This document shows positions 30,458 to 38,832 of a stretch of 38,832 bases of DNA, piece after piece. This stretch comes from Lentisphaerota bacterium (lineage in GTDB: Bacteria; Verrucomicrobiota; Kiritimatiellia; UBA8416; VGWJ01): positions 1 through 38,832 of the forward strand of contig VGWJ01000028.1 of assembly GCA_016873635.1 (NCBI GenBank), in the 5' to 3' direction. The notes under the pieces are model-generated. The model was not told the DNA's origin. It did not search any database and saw only the letters and a list, made by a program, of their open reading frames with translations. The translations under genes were made by a program, and so were the position numbers. How positions within the stretch are numbered: position 1 is the stretch's first letter; each line of letters begins with the position of its first letter.

Positions 30458-31817
30458 GCGCAGCCGGAATCCCCGCATGGCGGCAACATTCCTCCTTCCG
30501 GGCGCGGCCGCGCGCACGGTTGCGGCTTTGCTTTTCGCTGCGCCGCCGGCTCGCGCGGGGGAGCCGGTCGATGCGCCCGCGCTTCCCGAGGTGCTGACCC
30601 TCGACGCGGCGCTGACTCACGCCTGGCGCCATCATCCGGCGGTGACGGAAGCGAGGGAGCGGGCGGCCGGGAGCCGCGGCATCCGCGCGCAGGCGGGCCT
30701 GTGGCCGCGTCCCGAACTGGATCTGGGCGTCTTCCGCAAGCCGGCCGAGGATGAATCCGAGGTGGCGCTTTCGCAGACGATCGAGCTCGGCGGGAAGCGC
30801 GCGGCCCGCGCCGGGGCGTCCGACGCGGCGATCGCGACGGCGGCCGCCGGAGTGGCGGAAGCGTGGTCCGAGGTGCGCGCCGGTGTCGGCGAAGCGTTCG
30901 CGCAACTGGACTACTTGCGCGCGGCGGCCGACCTGCGGGGGCGCCTGGCCGCCGCGGAGCGCGAGATGGCGGACCTGGCGGCAAGCCTGCGGGCGGCGGG
31001 AAAACTGTCGGAAGCCGCCGAGCTGGGCTTCCGGCAGGCGGCGGCCGCGGCCGGCGCCACGGCCGAGGGCGCGGCGGCCGAGGCGGCGGACGCGGAACGG
31101 CGGGTGTTCACGGCGATCGGCGTCATGCCGCCGCCGTCGCCCGTCCGGATCGAGTGCGGACCGGCGTTCGCGCTTCTCGACGGCGCGGAGTTCGACGCCC
31201 TGCTGTGCATGGCCCTGACGAACAACCCGGCGCTTAATACGGCCCGGGCGGCGGCGGCCGCCGCCAGGGCGGAAGAGCGCCTGGAGCGCGCCCGCCGCTG
31301 GATGGATCTGCGCGTGGCGGGCGCGGCGCGGCAGATCGAGGCCCGTCGGCCGGACGGCACGTCGGGCGCGGGTCTGGGCGGACAAGTGGGCGTGGACCTG
31401 CCGCTGTGGGACCGGAACCAGGGTAACGTGACGGCGGCCCGGCACGCCGCGCGCGCGGCGGAAGCGACGGCGCGGTCCGCGGAAGTGGAGACGGCCGCGG
31501 CGGTTTCACGCCTTCTGGCGGCGCACCGCGGCAACAGGGCGCTGGCCGAGGCCTACGACCGGGAGATCGTCCCGCTGGCGTTGCGCCGCGACGAGTTGGC
31601 GGCCGGCGCGGCGGAAGCGGGCCGCGCGTCGGCAATCGAACGGCTCGACGCCCGGCGCGGGCTGCTCGCCGCCACGCTGGAGCAGGCGCGCGCGGTCCTG
31701 ATGGCGCGCCTGTCCGCGATCCAGCTCGAACGCCTGCTGCAGGCGAACCCTCCCCCGGGGATTCGCGAGCGCGGCGCGGCGCCGGAAAGGGGCGGCCGGG
31801 ATGCCGCCGGGCCGTGA
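30450..31817 (+). CDS. TolC/CzcC-like outer-membrane efflux protein
   Basis: The 455-residue protein is an outer-membrane factor with two OEP repeats of long alpha-helices. LTLDAALTHAWRHHPAVTEARE opens the first repeat (about 49-70), and ALTNNPALNTARAAAAAARA opens the second. EVALSQTIELGGKRAARAG (about 104-122) and VGVDLPLWDRNQGNVTAARH (about 314-333) are phrases typical of CzcC/CusC factors of heavy-metal efflux systems. A signal peptide ends near ARAGEP. The start at 30450 overlaps the permease stop; ATG 30477 is an alternative that gives a shorter leader peptide. It completes an adaptor-ATPase-permease-channel export system. Confidence 0.88.
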   Translation: MGRRSRNPRMAATFLLPGAAARTVAALLFAAPPARAGEPVDAPALPEVLTLDAALTHAWRHHPAVTEARERAAGSRGIRAQAGLWPRPELDLGVFRKPAEDESEVALSQTIELGGKRAARAGASDAAIATAAAGVAEAWSEVRAGVGEAFAQLDYLRAAADLRGRLAAAEREMADLAASLRAAGKLSEAAELGFRQAAAAAGATAEGAAAEAADAERRVFTAIGVMPPPSPVRIECGPAFALLDGAEFDALLCMALTNNPALNTARAAAAAARAEERLERARRWMDLRVAGAARQIEARRPDGTSGAGLGGQVGVDLPLWDRNQGNVTAARHAARAAEATARSAEVETAAAVSRLLAAHRGNRALAEAYDREIVPLALRRDELAAGAAEAGRASAIERLDARRGLLAATLEQARAVLMARLSAIQLERLLQANPPPGIRERGAAPERGGRDAAGP

Positions 31818-31838
31818 TCGGCAGCGGGGTTCCGCCGC

Positions 31839-31858
31839 CGGCCTCCGCGTCGAGGCCG
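31839..31858. terminator. Hairpin between convergent genes
   Basis: CGGCCTC and GAGGCCG pair over 7 bp with a 6-base loop, in the 54-bp gap between the convergent outer-membrane factor and rhaA genes. It could end transcription from both sides, although no T-tract flanks it. Confidence 0.35.
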
Positions 31859-31871
31859 CAAGGCGCGAAGG

Positions 31872-33140
31872 CTATCGCCTGCTCAACACCTCGCGCTCGT
31901 AGCGGCGGACCTCGTCCAGCCAGCGCAGGCCCGCGGGCGCGTCATGCTTCAGGCAGAAGTAATCCCACACCGCGCCGGCCGGCAAAGCCTTGACGTGCTC
32001 AAGAATGGCGAGGCGCGCGGTGAAATCGCGCGCGGCCTCGGCTTCGCGGAGGCGCGCGGCCGGCTCCAGCAGCGCTCCCAGCAGCGCCTGCTGCGTGCTG
32101 CGCGTGCCGATCACCCAGGCCGCGATGCGGTTGATGCTGGCGTCGAAGAAATCCAACCCGATGTGCACGCGCCGCGTGAAGTCGCCGCGCACGATCTCCT
32201 GCGCGATGGCGCGCAGGTCGTCCCCGAGGATGACCACGTGATCGCTGTCCCACCTCACGCCGCGGCTGACGTGCAGCAGCACTTCGTCGAGGAAGAGCAA
32301 GATCGCGGAGAGCTTGTCGGAGATCGTTTCGGTCGGGTGGAAATGCCCGCTGTCCAGGGTATAGAGGAGCCTGTTGGCGACGGCGTACGAAAGGTAGAAC
32401 TCGTGCGATCCCACCACGTAGCACTCCGACCCGATTCCGAAGAGCTTGCTCTCCACCGCGTCGCGCAGCACCGAAGCGTCGGCCTTCTCGGCGAAAACCC
32501 GGTCCAGAGATTCCTTGAGCCTTTCGCGCGGGGCCTTGCGGTCGGCGGGGAGATCCTTGTAGCCGTCCGGTATCCAGACGTTGTTCACGCAGGGCGAGCC
32601 GAGGGCGCGTCCCACGGCCGCGGCGATGCGGCGGGCGGCGATACAGTGCGCGATCCAGAAATCGCGGATGCCGCGGTCCGGATGCGCCAGCGTAAGGCCG
32701 CCGGCGGCCTTGGGGTGGGCGAAGCAGGTGGGGTTGAAGTCCATGCCGATGCCCTTCGCCTTCGCCCAGGCGATCCAGGCGGCGAAATGCTCGGGGCCGA
32801 TGGCGTCGCGGGACACGGCCTTGCCGTCGAACTCGCCGTAGAAGGCGTGGAGATTCAGGCGGAGCTTGCCCGGGATCAGCCCCATGGCGCGGTCGAGGTC
32901 GGCGCGAAGCTCGGCGGGGGTGCGCGCTTTGCCGGGATAGTTGCCGGTGGCCTGCAGCCCGCCGTCGCTGAGGCTGCCGCCGAGGTTTTCGAACCCGCCC
33001 ACGTCGTCGCCCTGCCAGCAGTGCAGGGAAATCGGCACGTCGGCGAGCCGTTCGACGGCCTGCGCCGCGTCCACGCCGATCGCGGCATACTGTTCGCCAG
33101 CCAGCTCGAAGGCCTTCTCGATGCGTTGCGTATCGCTCAT
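31872..33140 (-). CDS. rhaA: L-rhamnose isomerase
   Basis: The 422-residue enzyme converts L-rhamnose to L-rhamnulose, and its length is close to the 419 residues of the E. coli protein. Family landmarks are [16 protein letters not shown] near the N-terminus (about 36-51), [20 protein letters not shown] (about 135-154), the metal-site region [17 protein letters not shown] (about 266-282), [17 protein letters not shown] (about 297-313), and [19 protein letters not shown] near 330-348. The ATG at 33140 has AAAGGA about 7 bp upstream. No rhaB or rhaD is adjacent, but the window is rich in glycan-catabolic genes. Confidence 0.95.
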   Translation of the reverse strand: MSDTQRIEKAFELAGEQYAAIGVDAAQAVERLADVPISLHCWQGDDVGGFENLGGSLSDGGLQATGNYPGKARTPAELRADLDRAMGLIPGKLRLNLHAFYGEFDGKAVSRDAIGPEHFAAWIAWAKAKGIGMDFNPTCFAHPKAAGGLTLAHPDRGIRDFWIAHCIAARRIAAAVGRALGSPCVNNVWIPDGYKDLPADRKAPRERLKESLDRVFAEKADASVLRDAVESKLFGIGSECYVVGSHEFYLSYAVANRLLYTLDSGHFHPTETISDKLSAILLFLDEVLLHVSRGVRWDSDHVVILGDDLRAIAQEIVRGDFTRRVHIGLDFFDASINRIAAWVIGTRSTQQALLGALLEPAARLREAEAARDFTARLAILEHVKALPAGAVWDYFCLKHDAPAGLRWLDEVRRYEREVLSRR

Positions 33141-33192
33141 GACGGAATCCTTTCGGGTCGCGATTGAAAACGGGCGGTCCCGTGAAAACGGA

Positions 33193-33696
33193 ATGCTTAT
33201 AACAGAAGCCCCCGCGCTTTGGCCAGCGCCGGTGATAACACCGGGCAACCCCGGCTGGGCCCCGGACGAGGCGGCCGACAGGAGCCGCGAGGCCGGCAAC
33301 GGGCGGTTGCGCGCGGCCATGCAGGCCGTGCGGGCGCTGGGCAACCCCGACGTCTTTTTCGGCATCGAAACCGACCTGTCGCGGGACGGCCGGCCGCTGC
33401 ACGACCCGCGTTTCACGGAAGACTTCGATGTGATCCTCTACGGCGACCACTGCCTGGAATGGGTCGCGAAGATGGATTCGGTCAAGGATCGTGTGCGGGC
33501 CTGGCTGGATCATGTGGACGCCGTGCTGGCGCGGCCGGATCTGGACGTGTTCGCGCATCCGTTCCGGGAGTTGCGGGCAATCAGCAACAACGAGGTCCCG
33601 GCGGAGGCGGTCGCTGGATTGTCGCCTTCCGGCTTGCTTTCCGTTTGGCGCAATGCTAGTGGCTTGCGACTCGTTGTTGGAAGAGAGAGTCGATGA
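33193..33696 (+). pseudogene. Remnant of a PHP-domain phosphoesterase
   Basis: The 167-codon frame contains a central PHP-like piece: [18 protein letters not shown], then [16 protein letters not shown], and later LDVFAHPFRELRAI, which resemble metal-binding strands of PHP/histidinol-phosphatase proteins. The N-terminal H-x-H motif is absent, and after about codon 140 the sequence no longer looks like the family. The frame begins inside the rhaA upstream region. It is probably a gene truncated at both ends. It might still be translated, but catalysis is unlikely without the first metal site. Confidence 0.5.
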
Positions 33697-33776
33697 TGCC
33701 ACCAGGGCCCTCAGCAGGCGGGAGAATGCCGGCCTTTCCTGCGCCTGATCTTCTTGGCCGGACAAGGAGGATTCCG

Positions 33777-34283
33777 ATGCCTCTTCTCACGATCCTGACG
33801 ATTCTTCTCGCGGCCGTCTCCGTCCGTGCCGGTGCGCCGGCGGAAAAGAAGATAACCCCGTCGCGGGCCGACAGCCCGTCCTACGACGGCGTCAGGGCCG
33901 ACATCGACGGACACAAAGAGAAGAGGGTGACGTGGAAGGCCATTCAGTTCACCCATGTGGAGACCAGGGACTCAGAGACCGGCGAAGCCGTGCACAAGTT
34001 CACGTTCGTCGCCGCCGACGCCGTCGGCGCGTTTGGCGACACGACAAGAGCGTTTGCGTTCAGTTTCACGGGCAATATTGACGCCGTGGACACGGCGGCT
34101 TCCAAAGCGCAGAACCTGGCACAACCGGAAGCCAACAGGGTGCGGCAGGTTTCCGGCGAAATTGTCGGCGCCGTGGAGTTCGAGCATCCCACGGGAAGGG
34201 TCTACCTGATTCCGGAGCTTGACGACGTGGTGATCGACGTCCTGCCCGACGAAACGGAGAAGGCCACGGACACGAAGGAATAG
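33777..34283 (+). CDS. Secreted protein of unknown function
   Basis: The 168-residue protein has a clear signal peptide (MPLLTILTILLAAVSVRAGA, cleaved near residue 18-20). The mature part alternates charged and hydrophobic strands (KRVTWKAIQFTHVETRDS, KFTFVAADAVGAFGD, RVYLIPELDDVVIDVLP), which suggests an all-beta domain. I do not recognise the family. AAGGAGG followed by TTCCG is an excellent ribosome-binding site for the ATG at 33777. It stands alone between the PHP remnant and the convergent beta-galactosidase gene. Confidence 0.65.
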   Translation: MPLLTILTILLAAVSVRAGAPAEKKITPSRADSPSYDGVRADIDGHKEKRVTWKAIQFTHVETRDSETGEAVHKFTFVAADAVGAFGDTTRAFAFSFTGNIDAVDTAASKAQNLAQPEANRVRQVSGEIVGAVEFEHPTGRVYLIPELDDVVIDVLPDETEKATDTKE

Positions 34284-34381
34284 GGGCGCGCCCGGCGGCT
34301 CGGGCCGACGAAGGGCGGCGATGCCGAAGGCCCCGATCTTGAAATCACGCCTGTTTGAGAACCGAAACATCGCAACCTCCC

Positions 34382-36745
34382 TCATGGCTGTACCGTAAGC
34401 GCCACCGTGTGGGCGGTCTTCCGGTCGAACACATCGCGGGCCGTCAACACGTAGGCGCCGAGCGGGTCGTTGAAAGCAACGGGGAACGGCACCTCCTTTG
34501 GCTCGCGGCCCACAATCACGACCTGCTCCCAGTAGTCGGCCGGCGCGCCGTCCGGCCGCGCGGCGGTCACCTTGAGCGCGTGCAGCCCGGCGGCTTCCGG
34601 CACGCTCAGCCGCAGCGCGGCGGTCTGCCCGGGGGCCACCTTCGAGGACGCCAGTTCGAGAACCGGACGCGGCAACTCGCGCGGCAGCAGGGCAAAGAAC
34701 GTTGCCCGGGACGGAATCACGTCCATGACAAAGTCGCCTTTGAACCAACCGGCATTGATCTTTCCGACCGCCATGTCGTTGCGGAGGTCGTAGACCCAGT
34801 TCTCGGATCCGGCCCCCGTGATGAAATGGGCCTTGATCTGCTCGCCGGTCTCGCGGAAGACGGAGACGAGCTGCATGTCGCCGTTGCGCCAGCGCTGCAG
34901 CTTGACGTTGCCCAGCTCCTTCGGGCCCTTGAACTGGCGCACGTCAATCACCGGCGCCACGCCGGCCTCGGCGAGCAGTTGCCGGAACGCGTTCCAGACG
35001 GCCGGCGGCGTGGTCTCGGTGGACCCCTGGCCTGTGAGCCCGCTGGCTACCTGGCGCGTCGGGAATTGCGACAGCGAGAAGTTCAGAAGCACCGCGCGGC
35101 CCTTGTCGTGCTCGCGCACGATCCACACGGGCGTTTCGCCGGCCGAGCCGAAAGCCTTGCCGCCGTCAACCCGCGTGCCGGGGTCCACGATCGCGTTCGG
35201 CCAATCGAGTTTCAGCGGCGCTTTCTCGCCCGGCAGTTCCACCGTCATCGACGCCCGCGCCGCCTTCTGCCGCACGGGACCGGCGACGCCAAAGAGATCG
35301 TCGAGCGCGCCGCGCTCGCGCGGCTTGCAGTGGCCGTCGAACACGCCCGGCCTGAGGTCGGCGATCACGGTGCCGCCGCGGCTCACGAAGTCCCGGACGA
35401 TTTGGGCCTCCCTGTCGCTGAGCGCCAGGGCCTGGGCCAGCACCAGCACCTTGAACCTGTCGGGCGCAAACTCGCCGCGGGTCAGCGTGCGGTCGGTCAC
35501 GTAGCGGAACTGCAGGCGCAGGTCGTGGATCACGGTGAACCACGCCCGGTGGTTCGGCTCGTAGTCGTTGTAGGAAGGGCATTCCTGCAGCGTGACGGCG
35601 AAGCCTGACGGCATGGAGTAGAGCATGGCTATGCCGTCGTCCAGCATCTCGCACTGCATCAGCAGGTCGCCCAGCCCGTCGCGTACGACCTGCGTGTCTT
35701 TCAGCATCTCCCCGGCGATAGGCAGGATCCCGAGGTCGGGATCTATGAACCCCTCGTAGGCGCCGGAGGTCGACCACATCCACCACCACACGCTGTTGGC
35801 GCCGTTGACGACCATGCGCCAGTACTTGCTGAGCAGCGGATCGGGTGTGTGATCGTAGCCGAGCCAGTTGCCGTAGACCATGCCTTTGGGCGCCAGCGAT
35901 CGGATCACCTCGTCGGCGCTGCTGGCGTAGGGCACCCAGAAATCCATCTCGCGGCAGAACGCGTCGATGTCGCCGCTCCGGGCGAATCCGCCGCTGCCCT
36001 CGAACCCGATCGTGGCCCCGGGATCGATCTTGCGCATGACGTCCCGCTGGACCTTGGCGTACTCGATGAAGTTCCAGCGCAGAAAGGCCTGCCGGTCGTA
36101 CCAGCGCGGGTAGTTCCCCGCCTTGAGCGCGGCCTTCTCATCACCGTCGCCCTTCTCGGACAGGTCCACTTCGTCGAAGCCCCCGAACGCGGCGCCCCAG
36201 GACGCGTTGAGGGCGGCAATGTCTCCGTACGCCTCCCTGAGGAAGAGTCGGTAGCCGGGCAGTGTCTGGGGTGTGGGCGCGGCGCCGAAAACGTCGCCTT
36301 CGTCGCCGAGAGAATACTGGAACACCCCGTGGCCGCGCGATGCGGAGAAATGGCGCGTTGACCAGCAGAGCTGCTCCGTCGGCGGGCTGACGGTCAGGTG
36401 GCGCTGCGCGTTGACGTTGCCGCCTGTCATCGGAACCCAGGCCAGGTCAAACGCGGCAGCGGCCGGCATGGCCGAATGGGTGGTAACGATCGCGTTCACG
36501 CCGTATCGCTGCATGCTCTCGGCCATGTATGGGGCCAATGCCTGATTGACGCTGATGTCCCAGAGAACGAAATTGAATGTGTCCCGGCGCCGCTTGGTCA
36601 CGTTGAAGAACCGGTGACCCGAAGACACCTCCCGGTCGCCGTCGATCACCACGGCCTCCACCGTGACGAGCATCGGCATCCACTCCAGGATCGGAAACTC
36701 GAAGGGTGCCGTCCTGACGCCCTCGCCGGTACCGGCGGGCTTCAC
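34382..36745 (-). pseudogene. GH42-like beta-galactosidase, C-terminal part (split by frameshift)
   Basis: This 787-codon frame holds the catalytic (beta/alpha)8 region and later domains of a large glycoside hydrolase. VFQYSLGDEGDVFG contains a likely acid/base Glu. NYPRWYDRQAFLRWNFIEYA and NSVWWWMWSTSGAYEGF line the barrel, and VLVLAQALALSDREAQIVRD with RGGTVIADLRPGVFDGH is a GH42 trimerisation-type domain. A beta-sandwich domain ends the protein. It can start at GTG 36745, but the frame is open further upstream and continues the N-terminal piece (36747-37892) in sense. Reading backwards gives GRVLAQNDVKPAG, which joins onto the other frame's RIRLKDRR. The two are one gene broken by a net +1 shift near 36765-36780. 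Confidence 0.75.
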
Positions 36746-36746
36746 G

Positions 36747-37892
36747 TCATTTTGCGCCAGGACGCGGCCCCGCCCGGCGGTCCTTTAGCCGAATCCGAAC
36801 CGTCTGCCCGTGGCCGAGGTTCGTGACGCTGACCGCACCGGCCAGCGCGTCGCCGACCTCGGCCCAGGCGGTTCTCAGGGCGATGGCCTGCACCCTGGTC
36901 GAGGCCGTCACCTCAAACGGGGCGGTGGCCCAGGCTTCCACGCCGCGCTCGCCGCGGGCGATGACGTCAACGCGGTAGTTTCCCGCGCACAGCACGGGCA
37001 GCCGCAGGCGAACCGGCTTGCCGGCCCGGCCTTCGCCCAGCGGGCTTTGCGCGCCGTCATCGCGCCTGAGGACCGCCTCCCAGCGGACGTCGCCCTTCGG
37101 CGCGTTTTTCCAGGCGACGGCAACGGCATCCGCGGGCAGGTCGGCGCGCTGCACGGCCGCGGGCGCGGTCAACTCGATACCCATGTCCGGCGCGCGCCCG
37201 GCCGCCCAGAGCACGGCTCGTCCCAACCCCTCCTGCCAGTAGTCGTACGCCGTCTCCCATCCCGGCTGGTACGGGATGCTGGGCAGGCCGGGCAGGACAA
37301 CGCCCCTGCCGTTGCCGGCGGTGAATGCGCGGGAGGCGCCTGATCCGGCGAGAAAGGCCGGCAACTCTGAGATGTCCTGCCGATTGGTCATCAGGCCGCC
37401 GTCGGCGGCGCCGATGAGAACAATGCCCGCGCCCGCCGCGACCGCCCTGGTCAGGACTTCCCCCGAGTCGCCCATCGGCCAGGTCGGCAGGTTGGTCGGC
37501 GATACGCCCTGGAACACGTACACATCGAAGGGTTTCCCGGCCATCAGGGCATGTATGCGCCGATTGCCGGCCATGCCGCCCAGCCAATGGTGCGTATAGA
37601 ACTTGTACCAGTAAGCAGGGGTCACCTCGACATCGAAGCGCTGCATCAATTCGATGGCGTGACGCGCATGCGTTTCCATGCCTTCGTTGTTGCTCGCGAC
37701 GAAGTAGAGCACGCGAGTGGTGCCCCCGGCGTAAGGTCTCGCCCACTTCGTGTGCCGCGTCTCCACCCGCGGGGACAACCGGTGGTATTCCTCGACTTCC
37801 GCGTGCGAGGTTTCGTACGCATTGGCCGGACTGGCGGCGATCACGAGAGGCAGAACCGACAGTCCGGCTATGGCGATTCGACGGATACGCAT
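36747..37892 (-). pseudogene. GH42-like beta-galactosidase, N-terminal part (split by frameshift)
   Basis: The 381-codon frame starts with a strong GGAAGGAGG ribosome-binding site and a signal peptide (MRIRRIAIAGLSVLPLVIAA, cleaved after ANA). A domain with Rossmann-like strands follows (RVLYFVASNNEGMETHARHA, GKPFDVYVFQGVSP, GAGIVLIGAADGG), resembling glutamine-amidotransferase-like domains attached to bacterial beta-galactosidases. A beta-sandwich follows (about 245-375). It ends abruptly after DRRAGPRPGAK, where the continuing frame lies one base over. If corrected, the full protein would be about 1,170 residues, secreted, and act on galactosides outside the cytoplasm. Confidence 0.7.
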
Positions 37893-38213
37893 GGAGCCTC
37901 CTTCCTGCAATGTGATCGGTTGACGATAGCGGCGTGCGAAAACGGACCTGGACAAGGCGGGCTGTTTCGATCGTTCCTGCACCGTACATGAATGGCCCCC
38001 CGCAAAGCGCCGCAACAGCGCAACAGTAGCAGAACACAGCCCGCATTCATAGGCCGGTGCCAGGTAAAACTGTCCGGGCTGTCCAACCCAAGCGTGCGCA
38101 GGGTGTTGCGCAGCTTCGCACAGAAAGACAGAGCCGACGAAGGAAATCGTAATCCGCTCTCGTCGCCCGCTCTCGTCGGCCGGATCGAGGGCCGGATCGA
38201 GGGCCGGTTGAAC

Positions 38214-38360
38214 ATGGACGAGGCCGGGCGGCTGGTGCAGGCGGCGGAGTCGGTGCGGGACCGGCTTCTGATCGGGCTGTTGTATGGGTGCGGGCTGAAG
38301 GTGGGGGAGCTGTGCCGGCTGCGGTGGATGGACATGGTGTTGCGGCACAGTTATGCGTAG
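38214..38360 (+). pseudogene. Internally deleted tyrosine recombinase (Xer/integrase) remnant
   Basis: The frame contains RDRLLIGLLYGCGLKVGELCRLRW, the box I region of tyrosine recombinases with its catalytic Arg. It then jumps directly to VLRHSYA followed by TAG. LRHSYA matches box II (L-x-H-S-F/Y-A), normally about 100 residues further on. The intervening segment, including the catalytic Lys and the H-x-x-R, and the C-terminal nucleophile Tyr are missing. The upstream frame is open to 37992 but carries no recognisable domain, and shows a tandem GGCCGGATCGAG repeat just before this start. It is an inactive remnant of a mobile element. Confidence 0.7.
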
Positions 38361-38475
38361 GGGTCGTTGAGCCATGCCGGCGAGGCGCAGGGGTGCGCTT
38401 CCAATCGGTTTTCCGGCCTACTTTCCTCTTGCCGTAGGTTCCGCCGGTCGGTAGATTTTCATCCAAGAGGGGTGC

Positions 38476-38524
38476 CCACTGCCGGCCCCAAGCAGGCCGG
38501 TGAGTCTTGCGCGTCCGGCAGTGG
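38476..38524. repeat. 10-bp inverted repeat
   Basis: CCACTGCCGG (38476-38485) and CCGGCAGTGG (38515-38524) are perfect inverted copies enclosing 29 bp that itself contains GGCC-rich partial repeats. Confidence 0.7.
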
Positions 38525-38541
38525 CATTTCCCAACTAACAC

Positions 38542-38568
38542 AGATCGGCATTTCCGAAATGTCGGTCT
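38542..38568. repeat. 13-bp near-perfect palindrome
   Basis: AGATCGGCATTTC (38542-38554) and GAAATGTCGGTCT (38556-38568) pair over 13 bp with two G-T positions around a single central C. As DNA this is a cruciform or dimer-site candidate. Confidence 0.7.
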
Positions 38569-38600
38569 ACAATGCGCATGTTCGCGCGGAAAAACGGAAT

Positions 38601-38732
38601 CGACGAAGTGTGGGGACGAAGCGTAGACGACGAAGCGTGGGGACGAAGTGGAGCGACAACGTGTGGCCTCCGGTCGGTTCGGACACTTCGTCGCCCGGCT
38701 TAGTCGCACACGTCGTCGGATACGCTTCGTCG
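38601..38732. repeat. Interleaved CGACGAAG inverted repeats
   Basis: CGACGAAGTGT (38601-38611) is the exact inverse of ACACTTCGTCG (38683-38693). CGACGAAGCGT (38628-38638) is the exact inverse of ACGCTTCGTCG (38722-38732). The order A-B-A'-B' is interleaved, so the two stems could only form alternately or as a pseudoknot. Further GGACGAAG copies lie at 38614-38621 and 38641-38648. Confidence 0.8.
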
Positions 38733-38832
38733 AACGGCTTCGTCGGACTGGGGGACTCGGAACGATCTGGGCTTGACCGCATCGCGAGCACATGCGAACA
38801 CGCCGTCGCACCCTATCGCCGCTAGCGCGGCT

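Larger units (their letters stand above)
38361..38832. other. Non-coding end region rich in inverted repeats
   Basis: No supportable gene is present in the last 470 bp. The stretch holds three sets of inverted repeats, listed separately, and a lower local GC content in places than the rest of the window. Together with the integrase remnant it looks like a decayed mobile-element or recombination site. Confidence 0.5.

Noticed and set aside
28073..30517. 814-codon minus-strand open frame opposite the permeases
   Set aside because: It is rich in Arg, His and Gln as expected for a shadow frame, and antisense to well-supported transporter genes.
38366..38535. Possible integron attC site (GTTGAGC near 38367, CCCAAC near 38530)
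   Set aside because: The second core site does not fit RYYYAAC, the length is above the usual attC range, and no integron integrase is present.
1..38832. CRISPR array or insertion sequence with intact transposase
   Set aside because: No regularly spaced repeats and no transposase-like protein were seen; the only recombinase is the fragment at 38214-38360.

Overview
The window is a GC-rich stretch (roughly two thirds G+C by eye) of a Gram-negative-type bacterial chromosome: it has lipoproteins, a TolC-like outer-membrane factor and YidC with a large periplasmic domain. The glycan-catabolic genes (family 4 glycosidase, Gfo/Idh/MocA oxidoreductase, VCBS-repeat protein, GH42-like beta-galactosidase, L-rhamnose isomerase) together with many orphan lipoproteins suggest the PVC superphylum, perhaps Kiritimatiellota or Verrucomicrobiota. 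That placement is an inference from gene content. Gene density is high and ATGA/GTGA/TTGA stop-start overlaps are common. Several promoters resemble sigma-70 TTGACG-N16/17-TATRNT, and some lie so close to the start codon that leaderless mRNAs are likely.

Layout. 1-2770: tRNA-Thr, a solitary NYN-domain nuclease-like gene with a hairpin leader, and an operon of three small envelope proteins. 2786-7831: a left-handed beta-helix acyltransferase-like protein, a PP-loop ATPase, a membrane-anchored FHA protein, dihydroorotase and a methyltransferase. 7896-10505: the conserved rpmH-rnpA-yidD-yidC cluster, with rnpA beginning inside rpmH. 10516-13508 (minus): ispA, then gcvH-like, plsY and gpsA; the GcvH-like protein lacks the lipoyl-lysine. 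13569-16376: three lipoproteins, two of them tandem paralogues sharing an unrecognised C-terminal module behind acidic linkers. 16448-22421: tRNA-Glu, a coiled-coil/HTH protein, a zinc alcohol dehydrogenase, an SMP-30 family protein, a secreted endonuclease/phosphatase, and a DUF47-Pit phosphate transport pair.

22441-31817 is one long co-directional block: GH4 glycosidase, Gfo/Idh oxidoreductase and VCBS protein, followed by a five-gene efflux system (membrane-fusion adaptor, ABC ATPase, two FtsX/MacB-type permeases, CzcC/TolC-like outer-membrane factor). The first permease has a single in-frame TGA at codon 66. It is followed, at the right distance, by a perfect 10-bp stem with a 9-nt loop that starts with G, as in a bacterial SECIS element. 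I read this as a probable selenocysteine-containing ABC transporter permease, and it is the most interesting item here. The adaptor/ATPase junction carries an exact 77-bp tandem duplication that leaves both genes intact.

31839-38832: L-rhamnose isomerase, a PHP-domain remnant, a small secreted protein, a GH42-like beta-galactosidase gene split by a frameshift, a decayed tyrosine recombinase, and a terminal non-coding stretch rich in inverted repeats. This right end looks like degraded accessory DNA.
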